Shown here: positions 1 to 7,111 of the stretch, piece by piece
How the letters are laid out: each line of letters opens with the position of its first letter
Numbering within the stretch: the first letter of the stretch is position 1
From: Palsa-744 sp963734815
GTDB taxonomy: Bacteria; Actinomycetota; Thermoleophilia; Solirubrobacterales; Solirubrobacteraceae
Direction: 5' to 3'
DNA length: 64,000 nucleotides
NCBI GenBank assembly: GCA_963734815.1
Contig: CAVTIH010000003.1
Span: 372,001-436,000, forward strand
Notes under the pieces: generated by a model
Databases searched by the model: none
What the model saw: only the letters and a program-made list of their open reading frames with translations
What the model was told of the DNA's origin: nothing
Translations under genes and position numbers: made by a program

Positions 1-1
1 G

Positions 2-184
2 GAGATCTACTTCAGCTTCACGACGCTCACCACCACCGGCTACGGCGACCTCAGCCCGGTCCTGAGCGTCGGCCGTATGCTGTCGGTGCTGGAGATGCTG
101 ATCGGCCAGATCTACCTGGTGACCGTGATCGGCTTGCTGGTCGGCAACCTGCGCCGCAGCCCCGAGCGGGCGCCGGAGGGTTAG
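2..184 (+). CDS. Potassium/ion channel pore domain, C-terminal end (partial)
   Basis: This is the tail of a gene cut by the left window edge. The reading frame gives a pore-loop selectivity filter TTTGYGDLSPV followed by one hydrophobic helix (LEMLIGQIYLVTVIGLLVGNL) and a short basic end. That matches the P-loop plus second transmembrane helix of two-TM (Ion_trans_2) potassium channels. The protein would sit in the membrane and conduct K+. Nothing can be said about the N-terminus or about ligand-binding domains. The TAG stop overlaps the stop codon of the convergent M48 protease gene by three bases, so the two genes share their ends. Confidence 0.8.
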   Translation, partial: EIYFSFTTLTTTGYGDLSPVLSVGRMLSVLEMLIGQIYLVTVIGLLVGNLRRSPERAPEG

Positions 185-1191
185 TCCTCTTCGTCTTCCT
201 CGTCCTCCCCAGACCCCCGCAGCCAGTCGGCGAGCTGCTGGCCGACCGAGTTGATCGACTCGCCGGCATCGCGAAAGGCGTCGCGGAAGCGCTCGGAGTA
301 GTGGGACACCGCCTCGCTGCCCGCGGCACGAGCGTCCACCGGTTCGTCGCGAGTCGGGTACTCGCCGCCGACGATCCGGTCGAAGTCGCCCGAGCGCACC
401 CACGCCATCAGCTCGTGCGTGCGCTTTACAGGCATCGGGTGGCTGACGCCGAGGTCGATCAGCAGGCGGGTCAGGCGCTCCAAGCCGCCCCCCTTCTCGG
501 TGTAGTCGAGGCCCTGGCGCATGAACACGTCGAGGTCGAGCTCGTCCACCATCGCCCCGGCCGAGAGGCACATCAGCGTGCGGCACACCGTCAGCGGGTC
601 GCGCGTAACAAGTGCCGCCGCGCGATCGGCGCTCAGCTCGGTGGCGCGCTCCCACTCCATCAGCGCCGTTCTGATCGGCGCCAGCGGCAGCAGCAGCCGC
701 GAAGTGCGCCCCAGCAGCATCAGGATGTAGAGCGCGGTGCGGTACAGCTGGTGGTCGGCGAGGATGTGCGCCGCCTCGTGGGCAAACACCGCGCGGCGCT
801 GCCCGGCATCCAGCAGCGCCACAAGCTCCGACTGCACCACCACGATCGGCCGCTTGGCGCCGATCGCCAAAGCGTTCGGCGAGGGGTACTGGGTCAGGTA
901 GAGGTCCGGCACATCCGCCATGTCCAGGGTGGTGTAGGCGATCGCGTGCTCACGCCACACGTCGCCGAGCTGCTCTTCGGAGAGCCGCACAGCCGAGCCG
1001 AGATAGCTCTGGCGCAGCGCGCGCTCGTAGCCCAGCTCGATCAGCTTGCGCACCACCGTGTCTAGATACGGGATCGATTTCAGCGCCGCCGTCGCGGCGC
1101 GATCGGCGGGATGCTGGAAGGCGCGGGGTGAGATGCCTGTCAAATGGTGGCCCCCCACCGGCAGCGTGTTGCCCGAGGGCTCCATAACCAC
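181..1191 (-). CDS. M48-family zinc metalloprotease
   Basis: A 336-aa protein with the zinc-binding motif HEAAH (residues 138-142) inside FAHEAAHILADHQ and the downstream third ligand in ERATELSADR (Glu185). Both are diagnostic of M48 (Ste24/HtpX-like) peptidases. Hydrophobic stretches around residues 151-178 (LYILMLLGRTSRLLLPLAPI) could be membrane-associated, but the protein lacks the four clear helices of HtpX, so it is a shorter M48 variant. The C-terminus is strongly acidic (EDEEDEED). The start at 1191 is an ATG; a second ATG two codons later is equally possible. It is divergent from the SDR gene across 41 bp. The substrate is unknown. Confidence 0.85.
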   Translation of the reverse strand: MVMEPSGNTLPVGGHHLTGISPRAFQHPADRAATAALKSIPYLDTVVRKLIELGYERALRQSYLGSAVRLSEEQLGDVWREHAIAYTTLDMADVPDLYLTQYPSPNALAIGAKRPIVVVQSELVALLDAGQRRAVFAHEAAHILADHQLYRTALYILMLLGRTSRLLLPLAPIRTALMEWERATELSADRAAALVTRDPLTVCRTLMCLSAGAMVDELDLDVFMRQGLDYTEKGGGLERLTRLLIDLGVSHPMPVKRTHELMAWVRSGDFDRIVGGEYPTRDEPVDARAAGSEAVSHYSERFRDAFRDAGESINSVGQQLADWLRGSGEDEEDEED

Positions 1192-1232
1192 AGGCTACCG
1201 GGCGCTGGCGGTGTTGGTGTAAGGTCGCGGCC

Positions 1233-2060
1233 GTGAGCCCACCACTCGTCGCCGTGATCACTGGCGCCTCCAGCGGGATCGGCGAGGCGACCGCGCGGCG
1301 GCTGGCGCGGGAGCCCGACACGCAGCTGGTGTTGGTTGCTCGCCGCGAGGAGCGCCTGCGCGCGCTCGCCGAGACGCTGCCCGCCGCCTGCAGCTGCCTG
1401 GCGCTCGACCTCACCGACGAGAATGCACCCATGCGCGTGCTGGCACACGTGCGCGAGCAGTACGACGGGCGCCTGACGCTGCTGGTCAACAACGCCGGCG
1501 CGGCTTGGCGCGCGCCGTTCGCCGAGGGCGGATACGCCAACGTGCGGCGCACAATGACGCTCAACTTCGACGCGCCCGTGCGGCTCACCGAGGCGTTGCT
1601 GCCGCTGCTGCGGGAGTGCGCGCCGAGTGCGATCGTCAACGTCTCCAGCACCGCCGCGCGCGTCACGCGCCCGGGCACCGGCGCCTACTCCGCTAGCAAG
1701 TTCGCGCTCACCGGCTGGAGCGACGCGCTGTATGCCGAGGAGCACGCCCACGGCGTCCACGTCGGCACCGTGTTCCCCGGGTTTGTCGCGACCGAGGGCT
1801 TCCCCGCCCGCGAGCTGCTCGCACGGCCGCAGACGGCGTGGCTCGTCTCCACCGCTGATCGCGTGGCGGAGGCGATTGTGGAGGTGGGCCTTGGGCGCCG
1901 AGCCGAGCGCTATGTGCCGCGCCCCTACTTCCTGGCCGCGGCCGCCCGCCTGCTGCTCCCCGGTCTCGTGCGCCGCACGCTCACCCGTGGCAGCGCCGCG
2001 ATCCTCACGACCACGACCGGGGCCGAACAAAGTACCGATCAGGTGCCGATGGGCAGGTAG
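1233..2060 (+). CDS. Short-chain dehydrogenase/reductase (SDR)
   Basis: A 275-aa classical SDR. The Rossmann glycine motif TGASSGIG is at residues 10-17, NNAG at 86-89, the catalytic Ser region IVNVSS at about 134-139 and the catalytic pair Y152-x3-K156 in AYSASK. It would carry out NAD(P)-dependent oxidoreduction of an unknown alcohol or ketone in the cytoplasm. The GTG start is supported because the glycine motif then falls at the usual distance from the N-terminus. The last ~40 residues are hydrophobic and arginine-rich, hinting at loose membrane association. No pathway partner lies beside it. Confidence 0.85.
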   Translation: MSPPLVAVITGASSGIGEATARRLAREPDTQLVLVARREERLRALAETLPAACSCLALDLTDENAPMRVLAHVREQYDGRLTLLVNNAGAAWRAPFAEGGYANVRRTMTLNFDAPVRLTEALLPLLRECAPSAIVNVSSTAARVTRPGTGAYSASKFALTGWSDALYAEEHAHGVHVGTVFPGFVATEGFPARELLARPQTAWLVSTADRVAEAIVEVGLGRRAERYVPRPYFLAAAARLLLPGLVRRTLTRGSAAILTTTTGAEQSTDQVPMGR

Positions 2061-2361
2061 GGCAGGTAGTAGGGTTCTTGGGGCTGGCCCTTGAGGGGTA
2101 CGCTCGGCCAGTGGAGGCGCCGATGGCTCGCGCAAATGGCCCATGCGTCCGATGAGCCGAACATCGCGTCGCAGGTTTCTCGGTCCAGCGCGCGAATAAG
2201 AAGCGCATCACGACCAGATAACCGCTGCATAACGATTTGCCCGAGTGGGTAGAGGATGTTCTCGGGTAGAGCAACTTATGGGCGGCCGATGGGCTCCAAC
2301 AGGGCGAACCCCGTGTACGGGGTGGATGAATGCGCCCGCTGACCCACTACGCCAGGAATAA
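2061..2361. other. AT-richer intergenic region with a possible gene remnant
   Basis: About 430 bp separate the SDR from the sigma factor gene. The stretch is visibly less GC-rich than its surroundings. On the minus strand, 2275-2039 is open and reads like protein (for example RDALLIRALDRETCDAMFG and QEPYYLPYLPIGT). Its only ATG is at 2230, there is a stop just upstream, and it runs 22 bp into the SDR 3' end. I do not recognise it; it may be the decayed end of a lost gene or chance. The right part carries the sigma gene promoter. Confidence 0.3.
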
Positions 2362-2390
2362 TTGACAACGCAACTATTGTGCCCTATAAT
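2362..2390 (+). promoter_or_regulatory. Perfect consensus sigma-70 promoter of the sigma factor gene
   Basis: TTGACA (2362-2367) and TATAAT (2385-2390) are separated by exactly 17 bp. Transcription would start near 2397, giving a leader of about 98 nt. The leader holds a small hairpin (CCGC/GCGG) and a run of eight T within 2468-2477, then the Shine-Dalgarno GAAGGA (2482-2487) 7 nt before the ATG. Such an exact match is uncommon in a genome this GC-rich. Confidence 0.85.
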
Positions 2391-2494
2391 TCCGACTTCA
2401 GGCATCGGAGATGGGCGACCGCAAGCGCGGCTCCACTCTCCAGTAGCAACCCCCAGCTCTTAGACCTCTTTTTTTCAATTCGAAGGACCGACTC

Positions 2495-3493
2495 ATGACA
2501 GACGATAGCCGTCAGATCACCACACTAGACACTTTGGAGGCTGCGGACGCCCCGGATGGCGCCGCGCAGGCGCCGGTTGCCCTCGATTCGCCCTTCGCGG
2601 AGAACCGTCCCGCCGAGCCCGCCGCAAGCGCCCGTCGCCGCCGCCCGGTGGCGGCAGCGGAGCCGGAAAGCTTCATTCCGGAGTCCGTCGACCAGCTGCT
2701 CGCGCACTCGCGGCGCTACCCCCTGCTCACGCCCGACCAGGAGATCGAACTGGCGCAGCGGATCGAGCGCGGGGACCTGCGCGCGAAGGAACTGATGATC
2801 AACTCCAACCTGCGCCTGGTCGCCTCCAACGCGCGGCGCTACCAGAACCAGGGCCTGCCGCTCGCCGACCTCGTGCAGGAGGGGATGCTCGGCCTGATCC
2901 GCGCCAGCGAGAAGTTCGACTGGCGCAAGGGCTTCCGCTTCTCCACCTACGCCACGTTGTGGATCCGCCAGGCGATCCAGCGGGGCCTCGAGAACTCCGG
3001 GCGCACGATCCGCCTGCCGGTGCACGTCGCCCAGCGCACCCGCAAGGTGGGCCGCGTCGAGCGCGAGCTCTCCGTGCGCCTCGGGCGCGAGCCAACCTCC
3101 GAGGAGATCGCGCTGGAGACCGGTCTCGAGCTGGACCAGGTCGAGGAAGTGCGTCACCAGCGTGCGGCGCTCGTCAGCCTCGACCAGCAGGTGGGCGAAG
3201 ACGGCGACACCGCGCTCGGCGACCTGCTGCCCTCCGACCAGGAGCCGCCCGAGGAGACCGCCTACGAGAACGAGCGCGAGCGCCTCGTGCAGCTCGCGAT
3301 CTCGCAGCTGCCCGAAACCGAGCGTACCGTGCTGACGCTGCGCTTCGGCACCGGCCACGAGGCGCCGCAGACGCTCACCGCGATCGGCAAGCGCCTCGGC
3401 TTCTCCGCGGAGCGAGCCTCGCAGCTGGAGCAGCGCGCGCTGAAGAAGCTCGCGGAGTCGCCGGAGCTGGCGGCTTTGCGCGAGGCTGCATAA
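2495..3493 (+). CDS. RNA polymerase sigma-70 family factor (group 2-like)
   Basis: A 332-aa sigma factor. After a disordered N-terminus (1-60), region 1.2 begins at SVDQLLAHSRRYPLLTPDQE (64-82). Regions 2.1-2.4 span about 85-175 (NLRLVASNARRYQNQG, DLVQEGMLGLIRASEKFD, FRFSTYATLWIRQAI), region 3 about 176-250, and region 4 about 260-322. Region 1.1 of a housekeeping sigma is absent. Two features separate it from RpoD/SigA. The melting motif reads YATLWIRQA instead of YATWWIRQA. The -35 helix reads FSAERASQLEQ, where E. coli RpoD has VTRERIRQIE, so positions equivalent to R584 and R588 are Ala and Ser. It is therefore probably a non-essential alternative factor. It is transcribed from its own strong promoter and no anti-sigma gene is adjacent. 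Confidence 0.9.
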   Translation: MTDDSRQITTLDTLEAADAPDGAAQAPVALDSPFAENRPAEPAASARRRRPVAAAEPESFIPESVDQLLAHSRRYPLLTPDQEIELAQRIERGDLRAKELMINSNLRLVASNARRYQNQGLPLADLVQEGMLGLIRASEKFDWRKGFRFSTYATLWIRQAIQRGLENSGRTIRLPVHVAQRTRKVGRVERELSVRLGREPTSEEIALETGLELDQVEEVRHQRAALVSLDQQVGEDGDTALGDLLPSDQEPPEETAYENERERLVQLAISQLPETERTVLTLRFGTGHEAPQTLTAIGKRLGFSAERASQLEQRALKKLAESPELAALREAA

Positions 3494-3569
3494 TCCATCT
3501 GGCCGTACCGTCGCAACGGGTTACTACTCTGAGTGCCTGACTCGCAAGGCGATTGGAGGAGGCACGCGA

Positions 3570-4373
3570 ATGACAGCTGGTTCGCAGAAGACGCTGTGGG
3601 AGCGCACGGTGGAGCTCACGATCGCGGGCGGGGAACGGATACTCGCCCCGGTCGAGCGCCTCATCGGCCGGCGCTCGCTGGTGGGCGACGCGACATTCTT
3701 CCCGCTGGAGCGCTTCCCGTGGGTGGAGCACATCGAGCGCAACTGGGAGGTGATCCGCGACGAGGCAGCCGTGCTGCTCGAGGACCACGCCGCGCTGGCC
3801 AACTTCCAAGACATCTCCAAGGACCAGGTCGAGATCACCGACGACGACCGCTGGAAGACGTTCTTCCTGTACGGGTACGGCTTCGAGGCGAAGCTCGGGG
3901 TGGAGATGTGTCCGCGTACAGCGGCCCTGATGAGGGAGATCCCGGGGATGAAGACGGCGATGGTCTCGATTCTCTCCCCGCGCAAGCACATCCTCGACCA
4001 CCGCGGCCCCTACAAGGGGGTGCTGCGCTACCACCTCGGGCTGATCGTCCCCCATGATGCCGCCCACTGCCGGATCAGGGTCGGCGATGACATCCGCCAC
4101 TGGGAGGCGGGCAAGAGCATGGTGTTCGACGACACCTTCAACCACGAGGTGTGGAACGACACCGACGAAACTCGCGTGGTGCTGTTCGTGGACGTGATGC
4201 GCCCCCTCCCCTTCCCCGAGTCGGCGATCAACGAGGGGATCGTCAAAGCAATCGGCCACTCGCCGTTCGTGCTGGACGCCAAGCGCAACCAGGAGGCCTG
4301 GGAACAGCGCTACCGCGGGCGCAAGGCTGTGAGCGCGCAGACGCACCCCGCCGCGAGGCAGAGTTCGATCTGA
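3570..4373 (+). CDS. Aspartyl/asparaginyl beta-hydroxylase-type dioxygenase
   Basis: A 267-aa member of the AspH family (Fe(II)/2-oxoglutarate oxygenases). The core is DHRGPYKGVLRYHLGLIVP (143-161), RIRVGDDIRHWEAGK (168-182), FDDTFNHEVWNDTDETRVVL (186-205). The expected iron ligands are His in the first block and His192, and Arg202 is the likely 2-oxoglutarate anchor. Family members hydroxylate Asp/Asn residues or lipid/peptide substrates; the substrate here is unknown. The start is supported by GGAGGA (3555-3560) 9 nt upstream. It follows the sigma gene by 76 bp and converges on ccdA with a 15-bp gap. Confidence 0.85.
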   Translation: MTAGSQKTLWERTVELTIAGGERILAPVERLIGRRSLVGDATFFPLERFPWVEHIERNWEVIRDEAAVLLEDHAALANFQDISKDQVEITDDDRWKTFFLYGYGFEAKLGVEMCPRTAALMREIPGMKTAMVSILSPRKHILDHRGPYKGVLRYHLGLIVPHDAAHCRIRVGDDIRHWEAGKSMVFDDTFNHEVWNDTDETRVVLFVDVMRPLPFPESAINEGIVKAIGHSPFVLDAKRNQEAWEQRYRGRKAVSAQTHPAARQSSI

Positions 4374-4388
4374 GCGCCTCGCCGTGCT

Positions 4389-5177
4389 TTAGACGCTTGA
4401 GACGTCGAGTCCAGTACCCTGAAGCCAGCTGTTGGCCTGGGCATTGAGCACCGTGAACTCGCCGGTGACGATCAACAGGCCCAGCGCGATCATCACCACG
4501 CCGCCGACGCCCACGATCACCGAGAAATGGCGCTTGACGACCGCCAGCGCGCCGGTGGCGCGCTCGAACGCGAGCGCGATCGCCAGAAATGGGATCGCGA
4601 GACCCAGCGAGTAAAAGGCGAGCAGCAGCGCCCCGTGGGCGGCGGAGCTCGACACCGCCGCCTGGGTGAGGATCGCACCAAGCGTGATGCTCGTGCACGG
4701 CGTCCACGCGATCGCGAACGCCGCCCCCGCCACCACCGGCCCGCCGCGGCCTGCCAGGCGCTGCAGGGACTCCGAGTGCCACTGGAAGTTGAGCGCGTCC
4801 ACGAACGGGGTGGCGAGGAACAGCACCCCCATCGCGATGATCAGCACGCCGCCCACGGTGCGCAGCGTGACGATGTGGTCGGTCAGCACCGAGCCGATCT
4901 GCGTGGCCGTCAAGCCGAGCAGGATGAAGATCAGCGAGAAGCTCGCGATGAACAGCAGGCTCGGCCCGAGCACCCGGCGGGCCCCCGCGTGCTGGATGTC
5001 CGCCGGCGCAACCCCGATCACGGTCGAGAGGTAGCCCGGCACCAGCGGCAGCACGCACGGCGAGAGGAACGACACCAGCCCGGCGGCGAGCGCCAGCGGG
5101 ATGCCCACCCCGGTGGCGGTGTCCCCGGTGGAGCTTGTGGTCGCGGCGAGGATCGCGGTGACGTGGGTCACGTCCAT
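4389..5177 (-). CDS. ccdA: CcdA/DsbD-type thiol-disulfide transmembrane transporter
   Basis: A 262-aa polytopic membrane protein with about six helices. It carries the two conserved cysteines of the CcdA/DsbD-beta family in LSPCVLPLVPGY (Cys41) and AWTPCTS (Cys161). CcdA moves reducing equivalents from cytoplasmic thioredoxin across the membrane for cytochrome c maturation or extracytoplasmic disulfide reduction. The start overlaps the end of the YceH-like gene by 10 bp, suggesting translational coupling. No ResB, ResC or thioredoxin-like partner is next to it, so the exact acceptor is unknown. Confidence 0.9.
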   Translation of the reverse strand: MDVTHVTAILAATTSSTGDTATGVGIPLALAAGLVSFLSPCVLPLVPGYLSTVIGVAPADIQHAGARRVLGPSLLFIASFSLIFILLGLTATQIGSVLTDHIVTLRTVGGVLIIAMGVLFLATPFVDALNFQWHSESLQRLAGRGGPVVAGAAFAIAWTPCTSITLGAILTQAAVSSSAAHGALLLAFYSLGLAIPFLAIALAFERATGALAVVKRHFSVIVGVGGVVMIALGLLIVTGEFTVLNAQANSWLQGTGLDVSSV

Positions 5178-5893
5178 TCGCGCGTCTCCCCCGCCCGCTC
5201 CGCCTCATCGTCCGGCATTGCCGCAAGCTCCGCCTCGGCTCGCTCAGCCTCCTGGTCGGGGGACTGCTCCTCCCCTGGCCCATCCCCGAGCGCGGCGCGC
5301 AGCTGCGCCACTTCGCGCTCCAGCCGCGCCACCCGCTCCTCCAGGCCATCCACCGCGCGCGGGACCGGCGTGGGCATCGACATCGGCGACGGCGCCTGCG
5401 CATCGGAGACCTCGACCTCCTCACCCAGCAGCTGGACGTAGCGCTCCTCCTTCTGACCGGGCCGGCGCTCCAGCACGGCGACCAGCCCGCGGCCGATCAG
5501 CCGCTCGAGCGTCTCGTGCACTCCGCCGAGATCGGCGAAAGCGTGTATCCGCTCGGTGCGCTGCTTGAGCTCCCCCGGGGTCTGCGGGCCGCGCAGCATC
5601 AGCACGCACATCACCGCCTGCTCGTCCTCGCCCATCGGCAGCGCTTCCGCCAGCAGGTGGCGGAACTTCGGCGCGCGGGCGCCGCTGGCCAGGCGCGTGT
5701 AGCCGCGGCGCTGAAGGCGATGCAGAGCGTCGCGCAGCACCTCATCGTCGTACATCACCACCGGGTCGCGGTTGGTGGACTGGTTGCACGCCAGCCGCAG
5801 CGAGTTGAGGCTCAGCGGGTACACGTCCGGGGTCGTGCGCTGCTTTTCCATGAGGCAGCCCAGCACGCGGATCTCCGACGGGGAGAGGTTCAT
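5168..5893 (-). CDS. YceH/DUF480 family winged-helix protein
   Basis: A 241-aa protein. Residues 1-160 match the YceH (DUF480) family: MNLSPSEIRVLGCLMEKQ, TPDVYPLSLNSLRLACNQ, NRDPVVMYDD and MCVLMLRGPQTPGELKQR. These form two tandem winged-helix folds. The family's biochemical function is not established. The C-terminal ~80 residues are an added tail with a heptad-like coiled coil (VDGLEERVARLEREVAQLRAAL) and an acidic end. The gene overlaps ccdA by 10 bp and is probably co-transcribed with it. The start ATG at 5893 gives the canonical family N-terminus. Confidence 0.88.
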   Translation of the reverse strand: MNLSPSEIRVLGCLMEKQRTTPDVYPLSLNSLRLACNQSTNRDPVVMYDDEVLRDALHRLQRRGYTRLASGARAPKFRHLLAEALPMGEDEQAVMCVLMLRGPQTPGELKQRTERIHAFADLGGVHETLERLIGRGLVAVLERRPGQKEERYVQLLGEEVEVSDAQAPSPMSMPTPVPRAVDGLEERVARLEREVAQLRAALGDGPGEEQSPDQEAERAEAELAAMPDDEAERAGETREWT

Positions 5894-5941
5894 ATGGTCT
5901 TAAACCCTAGCTGCGCTGCCCCAGCTGCACGCACGTGGCGC

Positions 5942-6685
5942 TCAGGCAGCACGTATCTGCACGTCGATGTCGGCGCCGGCCAGGATCCCGGCCGCATCGA
6001 GGCGATCGGCCAGAGCGTATGCCCATTGCTCTGTCTGCCGATCGGTGAGGTCTGATCTGCGGGCCTCGATCTTCAGGTGCGTGTTCTCGGCGATCCATAC
6101 GCGACTCGACGCATCGAAGTAGACGGCCCGCTCCGCGGCGATGTCGCGAGCCCACTCGCGATCGACCTCGGGGGCAAGCATCATCGAGACCAGGACCACG
6201 CGCGGGGCTCCCTGCTCGGAAGCGGTGAGGTTGGCGACATCGCGGAGGTCGTCGGTGCGACCGGCGGCGAGCTTCATGCGGATCAGGTCGTCCTTGCCGG
6301 CAACCCGTACCCGCTGACCGTTGATCGTGGTCTGCAGGCTGCGGCGCTTGACCTTTGGATAGCTGTCGCTGCCGTCCGGTCGGTACAGGATGTCAAGCTT
6401 GCCGTAGCGCGTTCGGAACATCACGGTCGGGTACTCCTCGCCGGCGGCGGGATCCACGCCACCCTGCTCGTGTGACAGCAGCACGGCGTTCAACTGCGCC
6501 AGCGCATCCCGCAGGGCAAGCCTGTTGTCCTCGTCTCCGATCGGGACCATCACGTCGACATCGCCGGTCGCGCGCACCTCTGCATGCACGCCCACGGCCA
6601 GCGCACCGATCACCACGAAGTCGACGCCGCACGCGGACAGCGCGCCGAGCAGCCCGGCAGGATTCAGCACCCCGTCTTCAGCCAC
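5942..6685 (-). CDS. Nucleotidyltransferase-fold protein of XRE-NTase module 1 (toxin-like)
   Basis: A 247-aa protein with a minimal nucleotidyltransferase signature: VDFVVIGALAVGVHAEVRATGDVDVMV, with Asp42 and Asp44 as the expected metal-binding pair. Another family-type motif is KDDLIRMKLAAGRTDDLRDV (about 148-167), seen in AbiEii/MNT-like proteins. Such proteins transfer nucleotides to RNA, tRNA ends or a partner. The C-terminal ~70 residues have no recognised domain. Its start overlaps the end of the upstream XRE gene by 8 bp. The pair resembles a toxin-antitoxin or abortive-infection module and is paralogous to 48823-49633. Function is inferred from fold and context only. Confidence 0.75.
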   Translation of the reverse strand: MAEDGVLNPAGLLGALSACGVDFVVIGALAVGVHAEVRATGDVDVMVPIGDEDNRLALRDALAQLNAVLLSHEQGGVDPAAGEEYPTVMFRTRYGKLDILYRPDGSDSYPKVKRRSLQTTINGQRVRVAGKDDLIRMKLAAGRTDDLRDVANLTASEQGAPRVVLVSMMLAPEVDREWARDIAAERAVYFDASSRVWIAENTHLKIEARRSDLTDRQTEQWAYALADRLDAAGILAGADIDVQIRAA

Positions 6686-7013
6686 TCAGGCCCGCTCGCA
6701 TCTCGGCCATCGCATTGTGCAGTGCCGCTGCGCTCTGCATTCGCTCCCGCGGGCTCATCGCCAGCTGATCGACCAGCGCCTCGCGGTCGCTGCGCCGGGG
6801 CAACGGCTTCGCCTGCATCCGCAATTCGTAGCCGAGACAGTTCATCAGGTGCTCTGCCTGCCCCAACGTCGGTAGGACCTCCCCCGCCTCCACCCGCGAG
6901 ACATACGACTGGCTGGTCGCGGCGCGCAGCGCCAACGCCTCCTGACTCAGCCGGCCCTCCCGCAGCCGCCGCAACAGCTCACCAAACGACTCCATACCAG
7001 TTGTGATATCCAT
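6678..7013 (-). CDS. XRE-type HTH regulator of XRE-NTase module 1 (antitoxin-like)
   Basis: Helix-turn-helix protein of about 105-111 aa: FGELLRRLREGRLSQEALALRAATSQSYVSRVEAGEVLPTLGQAEHLMNCLG is a typical XRE/Cro fold. It is followed by a conserved C-terminal segment (REALVDQLAMSPRERMQSAAALHNAMAEMR) shared with the HTH protein at 48823. The frame is open to a TTG at 7052, but ATG at 7013 or ATG at 6995 is more likely, because repeated ATAC motifs lie at 6992-7027 where an operator would be expected. The gene overlaps the NTase gene by 8 bp. It probably represses its own operon and may neutralise the NTase. Confidence 0.78.
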   Translation of the reverse strand: MDITTGMESFGELLRRLREGRLSQEALALRAATSQSYVSRVEAGEVLPTLGQAEHLMNCLGYELRMQAKPLPRRSDREALVDQLAMSPRERMQSAAALHNAMAEMRAGLSG

Positions 7014-7027
7014 ACTAGAAATGGTAT
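6992..7027 (-). promoter_or_regulatory. Candidate operator of XRE-NTase module 1
   Basis: On the plus strand, CCATACCAG (6992-7000) and CCATACTAG (7010-7018) form a direct repeat with 18-bp phasing. The second copy is followed at once by an inverted ATGGTAT (7021-7027). The cluster covers the start region of the HTH gene, as in self-regulated antitoxin genes. Binding is inferred. Confidence 0.45.
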
Positions 7028-7111
7028 CACGATGATCTTCGTCGGGCCTCAACCCGGATCGTGAAGCGATGGAAGCGCCGGAGTCCTCCCTGATGAGCTG
7101 GAGCGGGACGT

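Noticed and set aside
2039..2230. A 63-codon minus-strand gene between SDR and sigma
   Set aside because: Protein-like but no Shine-Dalgarno, no recognisable family, and it overlaps the SDR 3' end. Kept only as a possible remnant in the intergenic entry.
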